Shown here in pieces: positions 50,799-59,196 of a stretch of 64,000 nucleotides of DNA; the stretch's first letter is position 1, and the number at the start of each line of letters is the position of its first letter. The position numbers and the translations under genes are program-made. Origin of the DNA: CBDAPI01 sp964565865 (GTDB taxonomy: Bacteria > Acidobacteriota > UBA6911 > RPQK01 > CBDAPI01); assembly GCA_964565865.1 (NCBI GenBank), contig CAZMGM010000007.1:18323-82322 (forward strand), given 5' to 3'. Under the pieces are notes generated by a model, which made no database searches, was not told the origin of the DNA, and saw nothing but the letters and a program-made list of their open reading frames with translations.

Positions 50799-52493
50799 TT
50801 AACGGCATTGTGGATGGTGAGCTCGACTGACACATCCGTACTCTGCCTGAGCGGTCGTGGCGCAAAAATCGGCCAGATACCCCCGGGGCTCGAACTCGGG
50901 AGAGCTTCGAACCCAGGCTTCTCGACGTCGTCCCAGTTCTTCATCCTCCACGTGCAAGTGAATGTCGCCCGCCAAAAGGTCGAATGAGATCGCGTCACCG
51001 TCCTTGACCAGGGCGATCGGTCCTCCCACGGCAGCCTCCGGACAGCAGTGCACACCGATGGCCCCGTGCGAGACACCTGACACCCGGGCATCCGATACAA
51101 ACGCCACCTTACCGTCCAGTTCCGGAACGGCCAAAGCCGCGGTGGCAATCAAAACCTCTGGCATGCCACATGCCGCGGGACCCTGGTTCCGTAAGACGAT
51201 GACCATCCCCGGCGCAATCCGCTTGGCCTCCACGGCCTGGACGATCCCGCGGGCATCCTCAAAACAAATCGCGGCACCGAGAAACTTGGGATCCTGCATA
51301 CTGGAGACCTTGAAGACGATTCCACCAGGAGCAAGGTTTCCAAAGCAGATCTGCATGTCTGCAAACGGCTTGAAGGGGTGTTCGGAGGAGGTCAGCAGGT
51401 CCTGATCTGCTGGTATTTGTGGTACGTGTGCCAAATTCTCAGCCTGCGTCTTGCCGGTCACCGTCATACAATTCCCTTTCAGTAATCCAACATCCAACAG
51501 CTGCTTCAACAGCAGCGGCGTTCCACCTAATTGATGCAAGTCGATCATGGTGCGTCTGCCTCGGGGCGCAAAAGAGGCCAGGACAGGCGTCGAGCGAAAG
51601 ATCGACTGGAAGTCGGTCAGGTCGAAGGAAACGCCAGCCTCCTGCGCGAGAGCCAATAGGTGGAGGACACCATTGGTCGAACCTCCTGCCGCGGCGATAG
51701 CGGCGGTTGCATTGGTAAACGCGTCCCTGGTCAGGATGTCGCACGGGCGCAGCCCCGCAGCTAGCAAGCCGCGAACCAGTTGTCCCACACGACGACACTC
51801 ATCCCGCTTCTCCGGTCCCTCGGCCGGTATGGAGCTACTGTACGGGGGCATGAGGCCGATCGCTTCCATGGCGATGCCCCAGGTGTTAAAGGAGGCGGCG
51901 ATGCCGCATCCTCCCGGACCCGGGCAAGCCTTGCTCAGGATCGCATCGGCTTCTTCTTGCGTCATCTCGCCAACACTGGCAGCGGCCTGCCAATCGTAGA
52001 CATCCAGAATCGTAATATCCTGCCCGTTGTGGCAACCAGGCTGAATACTGCCTCCACTGATCAACAGACCCGGGAAGTTCAATCGCGCCAGTGCCATCGC
52101 GAACCCGGGTCCGTTCTTGTCACAGCAGTGCAGGCCGATCAAAGCATCGTATCCATGGGCCGAAACAACACATTCAGCAGCATTCGCAATCATGTTGCGC
52201 GATGGAAGGCTTCCATAACCACCTTCGTAGCCCTGCGTGATGTTGTCGCTGACGCCGGGCGTTCCAAAAGGCAAGCCGATCAACCCTGCATCCTTACATC
52301 CTGCCGCCAGTTGCTGGGCCAGCTCATAGGCATGTACGTTGCACAAATTGCCCTCGAGGAGTGGAGTGCCTATGCCGATTTGGGCCCGATCAAAGTCCTC
52401 CTCCGTAAACCCTAGCCCGTAATAGAATGCGGTGACGCCCTTTTGCCATCCGTGCGTCAGTTGACGGCTGTTCCAATTGAGCGGGTGTGACAA
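50799..52493 (-). CDS. IlvD/Edd-family dehydratase, probably acting on a sugar acid
   Basis: About 564 residues if started at the TTG at 52493, which has GAGGAAAT six bases upstream; the frame extends to an ATG at 52574 with 27 unlike residues. Fe-S ligands: Cys in EGNLCNVH (about 68), LHCCDKNGPG (about 134) and ACPGPGGCG (about 200), against GCDKN and CPGAGACGG in true IlvD. STPVLASFAPRGR, TVTGKTQAEN, GNLAPGGIVFKV, GPAACGMPEVL and ARVSGVSHGAIGVHCCPEA follow the family but differ from the second copy at 60700, which is the likely housekeeping IlvD. With the adjacent HpcH/HpaI aldolase, an aldonate dehydratase is the better guess. Confidence 0.88.
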   Translation of the reverse strand: MSHPLNWNSRQLTHGWQKGVTAFYYGLGFTEEDFDRAQIGIGTPLLEGNLCNVHAYELAQQLAAGCKDAGLIGLPFGTPGVSDNITQGYEGGYGSLPSRNMIANAAECVVSAHGYDALIGLHCCDKNGPGFAMALARLNFPGLLISGGSIQPGCHNGQDITILDVYDWQAAASVGEMTQEEADAILSKACPGPGGCGIAASFNTWGIAMEAIGLMPPYSSSIPAEGPEKRDECRRVGQLVRGLLAAGLRPCDILTRDAFTNATAAIAAAGGSTNGVLHLLALAQEAGVSFDLTDFQSIFRSTPVLASFAPRGRRTMIDLHQLGGTPLLLKQLLDVGLLKGNCMTVTGKTQAENLAHVPQIPADQDLLTSSEHPFKPFADMQICFGNLAPGGIVFKVSSMQDPKFLGAAICFEDARGIVQAVEAKRIAPGMVIVLRNQGPAACGMPEVLIATAALAVPELDGKVAFVSDARVSGVSHGAIGVHCCPEAAVGGPIALVKDGDAISFDLLAGDIHLHVEDEELGRRREAWVRSSPEFEPRGYLADFCATTAQAEYGCVSRAHHPQCR

Positions 52494-52642
52494 ATCTATT
52501 TCCTCGTTTCGATTGGCGTTAAATGAACAGTACGAACCGGTTGAGTGGTGGAAAGAGTGTCGAAACGATTCCACGAGGGGATCGTCAGACCTCCATCCTG
52601 CCCCATCATATCAGCAGCTCTGGATAACCGCTCGAGAGGAAT

Positions 52643-53587
52643 TCATGACTGCAGAGACAGATCTCCAAATGCCGCTATTTTCCATCCCCTGCCTTCAAAG
52701 CCAGGGGCAAAGGTCTCCGGATGGATGATTTCAGCCAGGATCCGCACTGACTCGGCTAAACGGGGGCCAGGCCGATTAAAGTACTGGTTGCCGTCCGTAA
52801 TATAGACACTCCCCGTCTGAACTGCCCTTAGGGAATTCCAGCCAGGCCGATCGGTCAGCCAGTACATTTCTTCTTTGATTCGCTGCATGTCCCAACCACA
52901 GGGCAGGAGGATCAGGATATCCGGATTGGTGTCTGTCAGTTGTTTCCAGCTTATAGGGCCCGAGTGCTTTCCCGTTTCCCCGATCAGGTTGGCGCCTCCG
53001 GCCAACTCGACCAGCTCGGGCATCCAGTTCCCCGCGATCATCAGGGGCTCCAGCCATTCGATACAGGCCACCCTGGGACGGGTCCGGAGAGCCTTCGTCC
53101 GGGAAGCAACAGAGTGGATCCGATCCTGAAGTTCGGCTACCAGATCGCAACCTCGTTTGAGGGTTCCAAGCGACTCGGAAACAGCCTGTATGTCAGTCCA
53201 TATGTCGCGCAGAAAAAAGGGCTCGAGCGAGATGATTTCGGGGTTACAGGTCAATCGTTGAGATACTGCTCGTTGCACAGACTTCAAGCTTACGGCACAG
53301 ACGTCACACTGGGATTGAGTGATGATGTGGGTGGGCTGAAGCTGCTCCAGCCTCTCCTCCAGAACATCGTACACAGAGACGGCGTCCCGCAAAACGTCCC
53401 TGACCTCCCTGTCGATCTCCCGGCTGTTACCCTCTACGCCGAATCTGGGCCTGGTGCAGACGGGAAGGACCTCAACCTGAGATGGAAAATCGCATTCGTG
53501 CGAGCGGCCCACCTGGTATCGGCCCATCTCCAGGGCGTGCACAATCTCAGTTGCGCTGGCAAGAAGTGAGACGATCCGCATCATCAT
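52643..53587 (-). CDS. BtuF-like cobalamin/iron-chelate periplasmic-binding-protein-fold protein
   Basis: Up to 314 residues from an ATG triplet at 53587/53584/53581, with GGAGAGG upstream. IVSLLASATEIVHALEMG is the typical opening of vitamin B12-binding BtuF-like proteins; HECDFP, QLQPTHIITQSQCDVCAVS, RPRVACIEWLEPLMIAGNWMPELVELAGG (in pieces), PDILILLPCGWDM and NRPGPRLAESVRILAEII follow. There is no signal peptide in either start choice, as in many 'cobalamin-binding' members without ABC genes nearby, so it may be cytoplasmic or a precorrin/corrinoid-sensing protein. Together with the CbiX-like and adenosyltransferase genes, it supports local B12 metabolism. Confidence 0.83.
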   Translation of the reverse strand: MMMRIVSLLASATEIVHALEMGRYQVGRSHECDFPSQVEVLPVCTRPRFGVEGNSREIDREVRDVLRDAVSVYDVLEERLEQLQPTHIITQSQCDVCAVSLKSVQRAVSQRLTCNPEIISLEPFFLRDIWTDIQAVSESLGTLKRGCDLVAELQDRIHSVASRTKALRTRPRVACIEWLEPLMIAGNWMPELVELAGGANLIGETGKHSGPISWKQLTDTNPDILILLPCGWDMQRIKEEMYWLTDRPGWNSLRAVQTGSVYITDGNQYFNRPGPRLAESVRILAEIIHPETFAPGFEGRGWKIAAFGDLSLQS

Positions 53588-53876
53588 TAGCCTCTCCGTC
53601 CCCCCCTGGTCCACCCTATTGGTGCCGCGAATGGCAAGGGCACCCATCGAAAAGCCGCAAAGTCGCCTCTACCCATCAACAGCGCCTCGGTCAGAAGGGA
53701 AACAAAAGCGATGGCGATAGCTCTTACGGCCTTCTTCCGCCTAGCATAAATGGTGGACCCTGTTCAGGATCGAATTCAACCCCGACGGTGTAATCGGGGT
53801 TTTTCCCGAGCGCCCGCCGTCCATTCTGGTGCCTTCTGTCAGCTCTTGCAGCTGATTCAATGAACAGGACTTCAAC

Positions 53877-53954
<78 letters not shown>

Positions 53955-54083
53955 GCCCTCTGTGAAGGCGGGAAGTTTAGCACGCGTGTTTTTTGCCTGT
54001 CTACACAACGTCGCGTGCTCGCGAAGCCCGCCCTGTTTAAGATTCACATATCCCAGATTCGCTGACGGGTCGGGAAGCTGCAA

Positions 54084-54176
54084 ACAGAACGGTGCGGCGT
54101 AAGGCGGCCTTCAACGGTGGACTGCAGCCCTATCTTTCTCTAGGAAACGGTGAGCTCACGCTCCACCGTTCTATTC
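54084..54176. repeat. Imperfect palindromic intergenic repeat, copy B
   Basis: Related to 37853-37921 (head 16/20, tail 27/32 matching) and, inverted, to 59165-59196. Terminal AACGGTG... and CCACCGTT arms are complementary. Confidence 0.6.
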
Positions 54177-54229
54177 TTTCTGTAAACGAAGAACTCGAAC
54201 CCAGAACAAGAAGTAGTTAAAATACTTGG

Positions 54230-55246
54230 GTGTTATTCTCAAATCTCTCGTTCATCAGGCTTCTCATAGCGGTTTGTACCCTGCTGATGGCATGGACACC
54301 GACGTTCCCGGGCTCCGGGCCAGACCGGTCGGGCGTCATGGTCATGGCGCACGGGGGAGGGGAAGAGTGGAACGCAGCCGTCCTCCATGCCGTCGCTCCC
54401 CTCCGCAGGTATTGTCCGGTCGAGGTCGCCTTCGGCATGGCACACCGTGGATCACTGCAGGAAGCGGTTCACAAGCTGGAGACGCGCGGCGTCACCAGGA
54501 TCGTGGTGGCCAGACTATTAGTCTCCGGCGACTCCTTCAGAGAGCAAACCGAGTACTTCCTGGGACTTCGGTCCAACCCGCCCGAATACTTTCTGCTGCA
54601 TCCCCACTCGATGGATATGAGCGACTCGCGATCATTCGACTCGGCCCAGCTTCAGGACATGCTGGTACCCAGCAAGAAACACCCCATGGAATCTATTCGG
54701 TCGGGCGCGGCCTTCGTCTTGACGCCCCGCGGCCTCTATGATTCTCCGGAGATTGCCCAGATCGTGGTGGAACGCGTGCGCAGCTTGAGCCGCGACCCAG
54801 AAACTGAATCGGTCCTGATTCTGGCCCATGGAGAAGGTGACGACAAACTCAATGCCAATTGGGTTGAACGCATCGAGCAGCTCAGTCGAGAGATCCTAGG
54901 GATTGGCTCTTTTCGGGAGATTGGAATCGAGACACTACGTGAGGACTGGCACGACAAACGAAAGCCCGCAGAAAAAAGAATTCGCCAGTTTGTGGCCCGC
55001 GGCAACCACCAGGGCCAGGTCTTGGTAGTGCCCTTTCGGGTCTACGGCTTCGGGCGTATTGATTCGGTGCTGAAAGGACTGGAATATCGCGCCGACGGAC
55101 GGGCCCTGTTGCCGCATCCAGATATCACTGAGTGGTTGGTGCGAGAAGCCTCCCGATGCTTCCACGAGCAGGGCTGGTGGAACCCGTTTAGTGAAACGGC
55201 AGAGCAGGGCGCCCAGCCTCATAGCAACGCCGATCAGCCTTTCTGA
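54230..55246 (+). CDS. Exported tandem CbiX/SirB-like chelatase-fold protein
   Basis: 338 residues from a GTG. An N-terminal hydrophobic segment (FIRLLIAVCTLLMAWTP) looks like a signal peptide or anchor. Two chelatase-type half-domains follow: VMVMAHGGGEEWNAAV with His41, and VLILAHGEGDDKLNANW with His200; each aligns with the 'HGS' metal-inserting His region of sirohydrochlorin cobalto-/ferrochelatases. Around them lie VEVAFGMAHRGSLQEAV (about 64) and GQVLVVPFRVYGFGRID (about 265), which fit the strand-helix pattern. Extra-cytoplasmic location is unusual for tetrapyrrole metallation, so metal trafficking is an alternative. A 56-residue zinc-ribbon gene is coupled downstream (TGATG). Confidence 0.72.
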   Translation: MLFSNLSFIRLLIAVCTLLMAWTPTFPGSGPDRSGVMVMAHGGGEEWNAAVLHAVAPLRRYCPVEVAFGMAHRGSLQEAVHKLETRGVTRIVVARLLVSGDSFREQTEYFLGLRSNPPEYFLLHPHSMDMSDSRSFDSAQLQDMLVPSKKHPMESIRSGAAFVLTPRGLYDSPEIAQIVVERVRSLSRDPETESVLILAHGEGDDKLNANWVERIEQLSREILGIGSFREIGIETLREDWHDKRKPAEKRIRQFVARGNHQGQVLVVPFRVYGFGRIDSVLKGLEYRADGRALLPHPDITEWLVREASRCFHEQGWWNPFSETAEQGAQPHSNADQPF

Positions 55247-55416
55247 TGTGGGGAACCCTACTGAGCGTTCTAGTCGTGGCCGGAATTCTCGGGGTCAGCG
55301 CCGTCGCCACCCAGCTTTTGGCACGGGCCATGTACAACCGGTGCCTCTCTTGCCACACGCTCAACGCCAGGCGGAGGGAACGCTGTCGGAGCTGCGACCA
55401 GCCGTTGTCACAGTAG
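55246..55416 (+). CDS. 56-residue membrane-anchored zinc-ribbon protein
   Basis: MWGTLLSVLVVAGILGVSAV is a single N-terminal membrane helix, followed by RCLSCHTLNARRRERCRSCD, a CxxC-x10-CxxC zinc ribbon or potential metal/heme-free knuckle. The ATG shares TGATG with the stop of the chelatase-like gene, indicating translational coupling. I do not recognise a family. Its function is presumably linked to the preceding protein, for example delivering or holding a metal ion at the membrane. Confidence 0.65.
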   Translation: MWGTLLSVLVVAGILGVSAVATQLLARAMYNRCLSCHTLNARRRERCRSCDQPLSQ

Positions 55417-55767
55417 GTCAACGGTAAATCAGAGTCTCCGGCGGAAGCCGGGGGAAGGACAGCAACGGATTCCACCCCTCGCCTCCCGGCCGCTCCCAAG
55501 GTCGGCTCTGATCATTTCATGAAACCAGGAACCGGGAACCAGCAACAGCACGAGCCTTAGCGAGTGCAGGCCCAGAACCGCCCGCTCGAAACCTAACCAG
55601 AACTCGGAACTGCTCTAGTGATACCGATCGCCAAACCCGGAAACCGAAAAAGGTTTATCTTGTCACTGATTTGGTGTAAAAGAAGGGGCGAAAAAGAGGC
55701 GTTGCCCCACAGGGGGCCTTCTCATCGGGCTGTATTCGCATGTGGTCTTTCTGGAGGAACTGAACTG
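55417..55767. other. Intergenic upstream of ferredoxin
   Basis: 351 bases. Purine-rich tandem AACC/GGAACC motifs occur at 55520-55615 (ACCAGGAACCGGGAACCAGC); the ferredoxin promoter must be in the right part. The in-frame extension of the ferredoxin frame back to 55618 has no ribosome binding site. Confidence 0.5.
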
Positions 55768-56133
55768 ATGACATACATCGTCACTGAACGTTGCGTCAAC
55801 TCCCGCTATACCGAATGTGTGGCGGACTGCCCCGTTGACTGTTTTTACGAGATCGAGAATCCTCATATGCTCATCATCAATCCGGATGAGTGCATCGATT
55901 GTGATGCGTGTGTGGCCCTTTGCCCGGTCAACGCAATTTACCCGGAGGCTGAAGTTCCGGACGAATTCGAAGACTGGGTTGACACGAATGATGCAGAGGT
56001 GTGCACCGACGACAATCGTGTGACCGATACGGCCGAAGCTCTAGACTCCGCTCTCACCATCGAAGAAGTGAAGGAAAAAGAAGAAGCCGACTACGGTTAC
56101 GTTCTGGAAGACCCCTCCAGCGCCGCCCACTAG
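55768..56133 (+). CDS. fdxA: Seven-iron-type ferredoxin with C-terminal extension
   Basis: 121 residues; the ATG has CTGGAGGAACTG upstream. It begins MTYIVTERCVNSRYTECVADCPVDCFYE and continues with DECIDCDACVALCPVNAIYPE: Cys9, Cys17 and Cys21 (with no fourth Cys in the first CxxC) suit a [3Fe-4S] cluster, and CxxCxxCxxxCP a [4Fe-4S] cluster, as in FdxA. The acidic C-terminal 45 residues (DEFEDWVDTNDAEV ... EEVKEKEEADYGY) are longer than usual and may mediate partner binding. It is a small cytoplasmic electron carrier; no partner gene is adjacent. Transcription probably ends at 56271-56297. Confidence 0.93.
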   Translation: MTYIVTERCVNSRYTECVADCPVDCFYEIENPHMLIINPDECIDCDACVALCPVNAIYPEAEVPDEFEDWVDTNDAEVCTDDNRVTDTAEALDSALTIEEVKEKEEADYGYVLEDPSSAAH

Positions 56134-56270
56134 TTGTCGGTTCTTATAACGTTGTTCAGAAGAGGTAATCTGCTGATAGGAGGAAGATTGCCAAGGCTCT
56201 GGTGCATACGGTGGTGGATGAGCGATCCATTCGGGACCGAGGTCTAGGCGCGAGGACGAGACACCCGAAA

Positions 56271-56297
56271 GCCCTCCCACGTGGGAGGGCTTTTTTT
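56271..56297 (+). terminator. Rho-independent terminator
   Basis: GCCCTCCCAC-GTGGGAGGGC is a perfect 20-base palindrome followed by seven Ts. It lies 138 bases after the fdxA stop. Confidence 0.9.
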
Positions 56298-56385
56298 GTT
56301 GCGTAAATAGATACCCTGCCGAAATCGTAAGATCAGAGTATTGTGCCGGCCGTCCGGGCCAGTAGCTCCCTGGTAGAATGGATTC

Positions 56386-56982
56386 ATGGAGCTCACTAAT
56401 ATAGCGCTGGCATTCGGTTCCAGCCTGACGGCAGGATTCAAGCTCTATATGACCGTTTGGGCCCTCGGACTGATGGATCGCTTCGAGGTCATGAATCTGC
56501 CCGAACGCCTGGAGATTCTCTCCCATTCCTGGGTCCTGGGGACTGCCTCGGTGCTGTTGGTCATCGAGTTTTTTGCCGATAAGATCCCCTATGTCGATAA
56601 TACCTGGGATACGATTCACAGCTTCATTCGCGTTCCGGCCGGCGCTTTACTGGCAGCCGGGGCTGTGGGTGACGTAGGGCAACCCCTGCTCTGGATCACC
56701 TCCCTGACAGGTGGCTTTGTCTCCTTTACCGCTCACGGTGCCAAGGCTTCGACCCGGCTGGCAGTGAACGCGACTCCCGAGCCCTTCAGCAACTGGTTCC
56801 TCAGCCTTCTCGAGGATGGTCTGTCGATTCTGGTCCTCTGTCTGATTGCTAACCACCCAGTCATCGCCATCGCCCTGACGTTATTTCTCCTTTTCTCGTG
56901 CGTTTTCATCGTCTTTCTTTTCTACAAGTTCCTGAAGGCTCTTTTCAGGCCAGGACAGACGGCCATACAAAGAACTTGCTGA
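56386..56982 (+). CDS. DUF4126-family membrane protein
   Basis: 198 residues, about five hydrophobic segments. ALAFGSSLTAGFKLYMTVWALGLMDRF (start), VLLVIEFFADKIPYVDNTWDTIHSFIRVPAG in pieces around 55-88, ALLAAGAVGDVGQP, TGGFVSFTAHGAKASTRLAVN and NWFLSLLEDGLSILVLCLIANHP are the conserved DUF4126 blocks. The function of the family is unknown; the charged residues in the second segment (EFFADKIPYVD) are its signature. Located downstream of a terminator, so it has its own promoter; the following CARDB-like gene starts 13 bases later. Confidence 0.88.
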   Translation: MELTNIALAFGSSLTAGFKLYMTVWALGLMDRFEVMNLPERLEILSHSWVLGTASVLLVIEFFADKIPYVDNTWDTIHSFIRVPAGALLAAGAVGDVGQPLLWITSLTGGFVSFTAHGAKASTRLAVNATPEPFSNWFLSLLEDGLSILVLCLIANHPVIAIALTLFLLFSCVFIVFLFYKFLKALFRPGQTAIQRTC

Positions 56983-56995
56983 GGTCTTCGTACCT

Positions 56996-57514
56996 GTGGA
57001 GCTACTTCTGTTTCTGACGGGCAGATTCGTTGAACGCGTGAGTGCTGTGAGTCAAGGCATAGATCCCCCATCTAACGAATTCTTGGCAGCTCCCCGGCTT
57101 CGAAACTGGTTCCCCCGAGCCCTCCTCCTGCTCGCGTCATTGTCCTTACCCGGGGCTCTTTCATGCGCGGGTCGAGCGGATCTCGCACCCGGCCTGGCGC
57201 AGCCTGCCGGTTGCCCCATTGATCCGGGAAAGCGTCTCGTCTTCACCGTCTCGAACCTGGGGGGGAAACCAGCCAGGGCAACCAGCACGACGGTTCAGTA
57301 CGACGACCTGCCTCTTATTCACCTTGCCACTCGGCCCATGGCCAAGAACCAGAGCCAGACCCTGAGCTTCCGCCTACCCGACCAGTGTCTTCAGTCTACC
57401 TGCAGGTTCGAGATCCAGGTCGACTTCAAAGAGGAAGTGGTTGAATCCGATGAGGGCAACAATCAGGTGCGGGGCGAGTGCGTGTTAGCCAATTGCGCCC
57501 AACCCCGACGGTGA
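56996..57514 (+). CDS. Exported CARDB-like (Ig-fold) protein
   Basis: 172 residues from a GTG; the true start may be later, just before the signal segment RALLLLASLSLPGALSC (about 41-57). A weak lipobox (GALSC-A) is possible. The mature 110 residues read ADLAPG, VFTVSNLGGKPARATSTTV, LSFRLPDQ, EIQVDFKEEVVESDEGNN, which is the core of a CARDB domain (an Ig-like fold found in adhesins and peptidases), with the final V-x-E-SDEGNN motif intact. Four Cys residues in the domain may form disulfides. It follows the DUF4126 gene closely. Cell-surface binding or a scaffold role is a guess. Confidence 0.78.
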   Translation: MELLLFLTGRFVERVSAVSQGIDPPSNEFLAAPRLRNWFPRALLLLASLSLPGALSCAGRADLAPGLAQPAGCPIDPGKRLVFTVSNLGGKPARATSTTVQYDDLPLIHLATRPMAKNQSQTLSFRLPDQCLQSTCRFEIQVDFKEEVVESDEGNNQVRGECVLANCAQPRR

Positions 57515-57553
57515 AAGAGGCAGAGAACCGACTGTTCCCGGCGGCCGGCAGTG

Positions 57554-58105
57554 TCAGCTGCCCCTTTTCCAGAGAATATCGGGATGTCCTCCGGCCCGAT
57601 TCAGTGAGCGGGCCATCACAAAGAGCAGATCCGAGAGGCGGTTCAGGTAACTCAGAGCCAGACTCAGATCCGAACTCTCTGCAGCCTGGAGCAATTCCAC
57701 TAGCCGACGCTCTGCCCGCCGACAGATGGTTCGGGCCAGATGGCACAGGGCCGCAGCTTTGATTCCACCGGGCAGGATAAACTCCTGGAGCGGAGCCAGG
57801 TTGCGATTCAGCCGGTCGAGCTCCTCCTCCAGCTGCGTAACCTGTTCGGCCTTCAGGATCGAGTGCCCGGGAATGCAAAGCTCCCCACCCAGATCGAAAA
57901 GCGTGTTCTGAATGCTTTGCAGGCAGTCACGGACTGGGGCGGGCAGCTCATGACTCAGCACGCATCCGATGACGCTGTTCAGCTCGTCAACTGTGCCGTA
58001 GGCTTCCACCCGGGGATGATCCTTGCTTACCCGGGTGCCGTCTCCCAGACCTGTCTTCCCTCCATCTCCCTTGCGAGTGTAGATGCGGCTCAAACGATGG
58101 CCCAT
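57554..58105 (-). CDS. Cob(I)alamin adenosyltransferase, PduO type
   Basis: 183 residues. Transfers adenosyl from ATP to corrinoid Co(I), making adenosylcobalamin. IYTRKGDGGKTGLGDG (ATP loop, about 8-23), HPRVEAYGTVDELNS (about 30-44) and the C-terminal ALCHLARTICRRAERRLV (about 118-135, with the ATP-binding Arg residues) followed by LSYLNRLSDLLFVMARSLN leave no doubt about the family. It is cytoplasmic and trimeric in relatives. It lies convergent with the CARDB-like gene and divergent from the VWA gene. It supports cobalamin use together with the BtuF-like and CbiX-like genes in this region. Confidence 0.95.
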   Translation of the reverse strand: MGHRLSRIYTRKGDGGKTGLGDGTRVSKDHPRVEAYGTVDELNSVIGCVLSHELPAPVRDCLQSIQNTLFDLGGELCIPGHSILKAEQVTQLEEELDRLNRNLAPLQEFILPGGIKAAALCHLARTICRRAERRLVELLQAAESSDLSLALSYLNRLSDLLFVMARSLNRAGGHPDILWKRGS

Positions 58106-58210
58106 TTTCCGAGAACTCTAGCATTTCTTGGGTTTCACCTTCCACGAAGTTTAAACTTTCAACTTTCAACCTCCAACCGCCCGCAGGTGCGGAACGCTAT
58201 AATTTGAAGG

Positions 58211-59164
58211 ATGCCTTCACTCCTGTTAACGCTCCTTCTCTTCCAGCCACCTCCCCAGGAGGCCGCCTCTTTTCGAGTTGCCGCCAACTATGTGAAGGTA
58301 CCCGTCACAGTGTTCGACGAGCGTGGCAAGTTGCTCGACGACCTGGAGCGCGAGACCTTCTCGGTCAGGGACGATGGTAAGACCACGCCGATCGTCAACT
58401 TCGTGCGCGACTTTGCACCCGTCAACGTACTGTTGCTGCTTGATTCCAGCGGGAGTCTCAAAGAGGAACTGGAAGAGATCAGGGACTCCGCCCTGCACTT
58501 TGCCCGCTCCTTCACACGCGACGACCGAGTCTCTATCATCGGTTTTTCAGATGACACGGTGGTGCTTTCGCCCTGGACTAATCGAATAGGGAGACTGCGC
58601 AAAGGCCTCCGAAAACTGAAAGGCGGCTACCGGACTGCTATCTATGACGCTCTAAGAGAGACAATCGAGGGCCACCTGAGACAGGTGCAGGGCAGGAGAG
58701 TCATCATCCTGCTCACAGACGGGCTGGACAACGAAAGCGTCACTCCTTACGAGGAGATCCTAAGCCGCCTGATCGAATCGCAGATCACCCTTTACATTGT
58801 CAGCCGAACCCGTCTGGTGGACGACAAGGTTCGTGACAGTGAACGAGTGAGCTTCCTGAACCAGGTAATGCGAAACATCCTCCAGGACAACGGTGATTTT
58901 GTGGAGGCCTATTTCAAGGAGAAAGAGACATCGATGGTGAATCTGGCAGAATCAACAGGAGGCAGAGTTCTGTTTCCTGAAGTGCTGGAGGATCTGGGTG
59001 ACACCTATGCTCAGGTTTCCCGGGAGCTGAAGCATCAATACCTCTTGACTTTCTTGCCGCCTCGATTTTCGGACAAGAAGTTCCGGTCCATCCACGTGAC
59101 GTGCAGCCTTCCGCAGGGAAAAGTCTATTTTCGCAGGCAGTATGCCTGGCTGGCATTTCAGTAG
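58211..59164 (+). CDS. Exported VWA-domain protein, acidobacterial VWFA-related type
   Basis: 317 residues. A short hydrophobic N-terminus (SLLLTLLLFQPPPQ) serves as signal. Residues 20-70 (FRVAANYVKVPVTVFDERGK, then FSVRDDGKTTPIVNF) are the pre-VWA strand region typical of the TIGR03436 group. The VWA domain has a partial MIDAS: VLLLLDSSGSLKEE (D-x-S-x-S, about 77-90), then RTAIYDALRETIEG (Thr, about 139) and VIILLTDGLDNES (Asp, about 170). Segment LKHQYLLTFLPPRF near the C-terminus is also typical. This family is greatly expanded in Acidobacteriota; ligand binding at the cell surface or periplasm is assumed. Confidence 0.9.
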   Translation: MPSLLLTLLLFQPPPQEAASFRVAANYVKVPVTVFDERGKLLDDLERETFSVRDDGKTTPIVNFVRDFAPVNVLLLLDSSGSLKEELEEIRDSALHFARSFTRDDRVSIIGFSDDTVVLSPWTNRIGRLRKGLRKLKGGYRTAIYDALRETIEGHLRQVQGRRVIILLTDGLDNESVTPYEEILSRLIESQITLYIVSRTRLVDDKVRDSERVSFLNQVMRNILQDNGDFVEAYFKEKETSMVNLAESTGGRVLFPEVLEDLGDTYAQVSRELKHQYLLTFLPPRFSDKKFRSIHVTCSLPQGKVYFRRQYAWLAFQ

Positions 59165-59196
59165 GGGAACGGCCGTCTTACGCCGCGCCGTTCTGG
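59165..59196. repeat. Imperfect palindromic intergenic repeat, copy C (inverted)
   Basis: The reverse complement (CAGAACGGCGCGGCGTAAGA then CGGCCGTT) matches the heads of copies A and B. It overlaps the last codons of the symporter gene, whose final residues QNGAA may derive from it. Confidence 0.55.
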
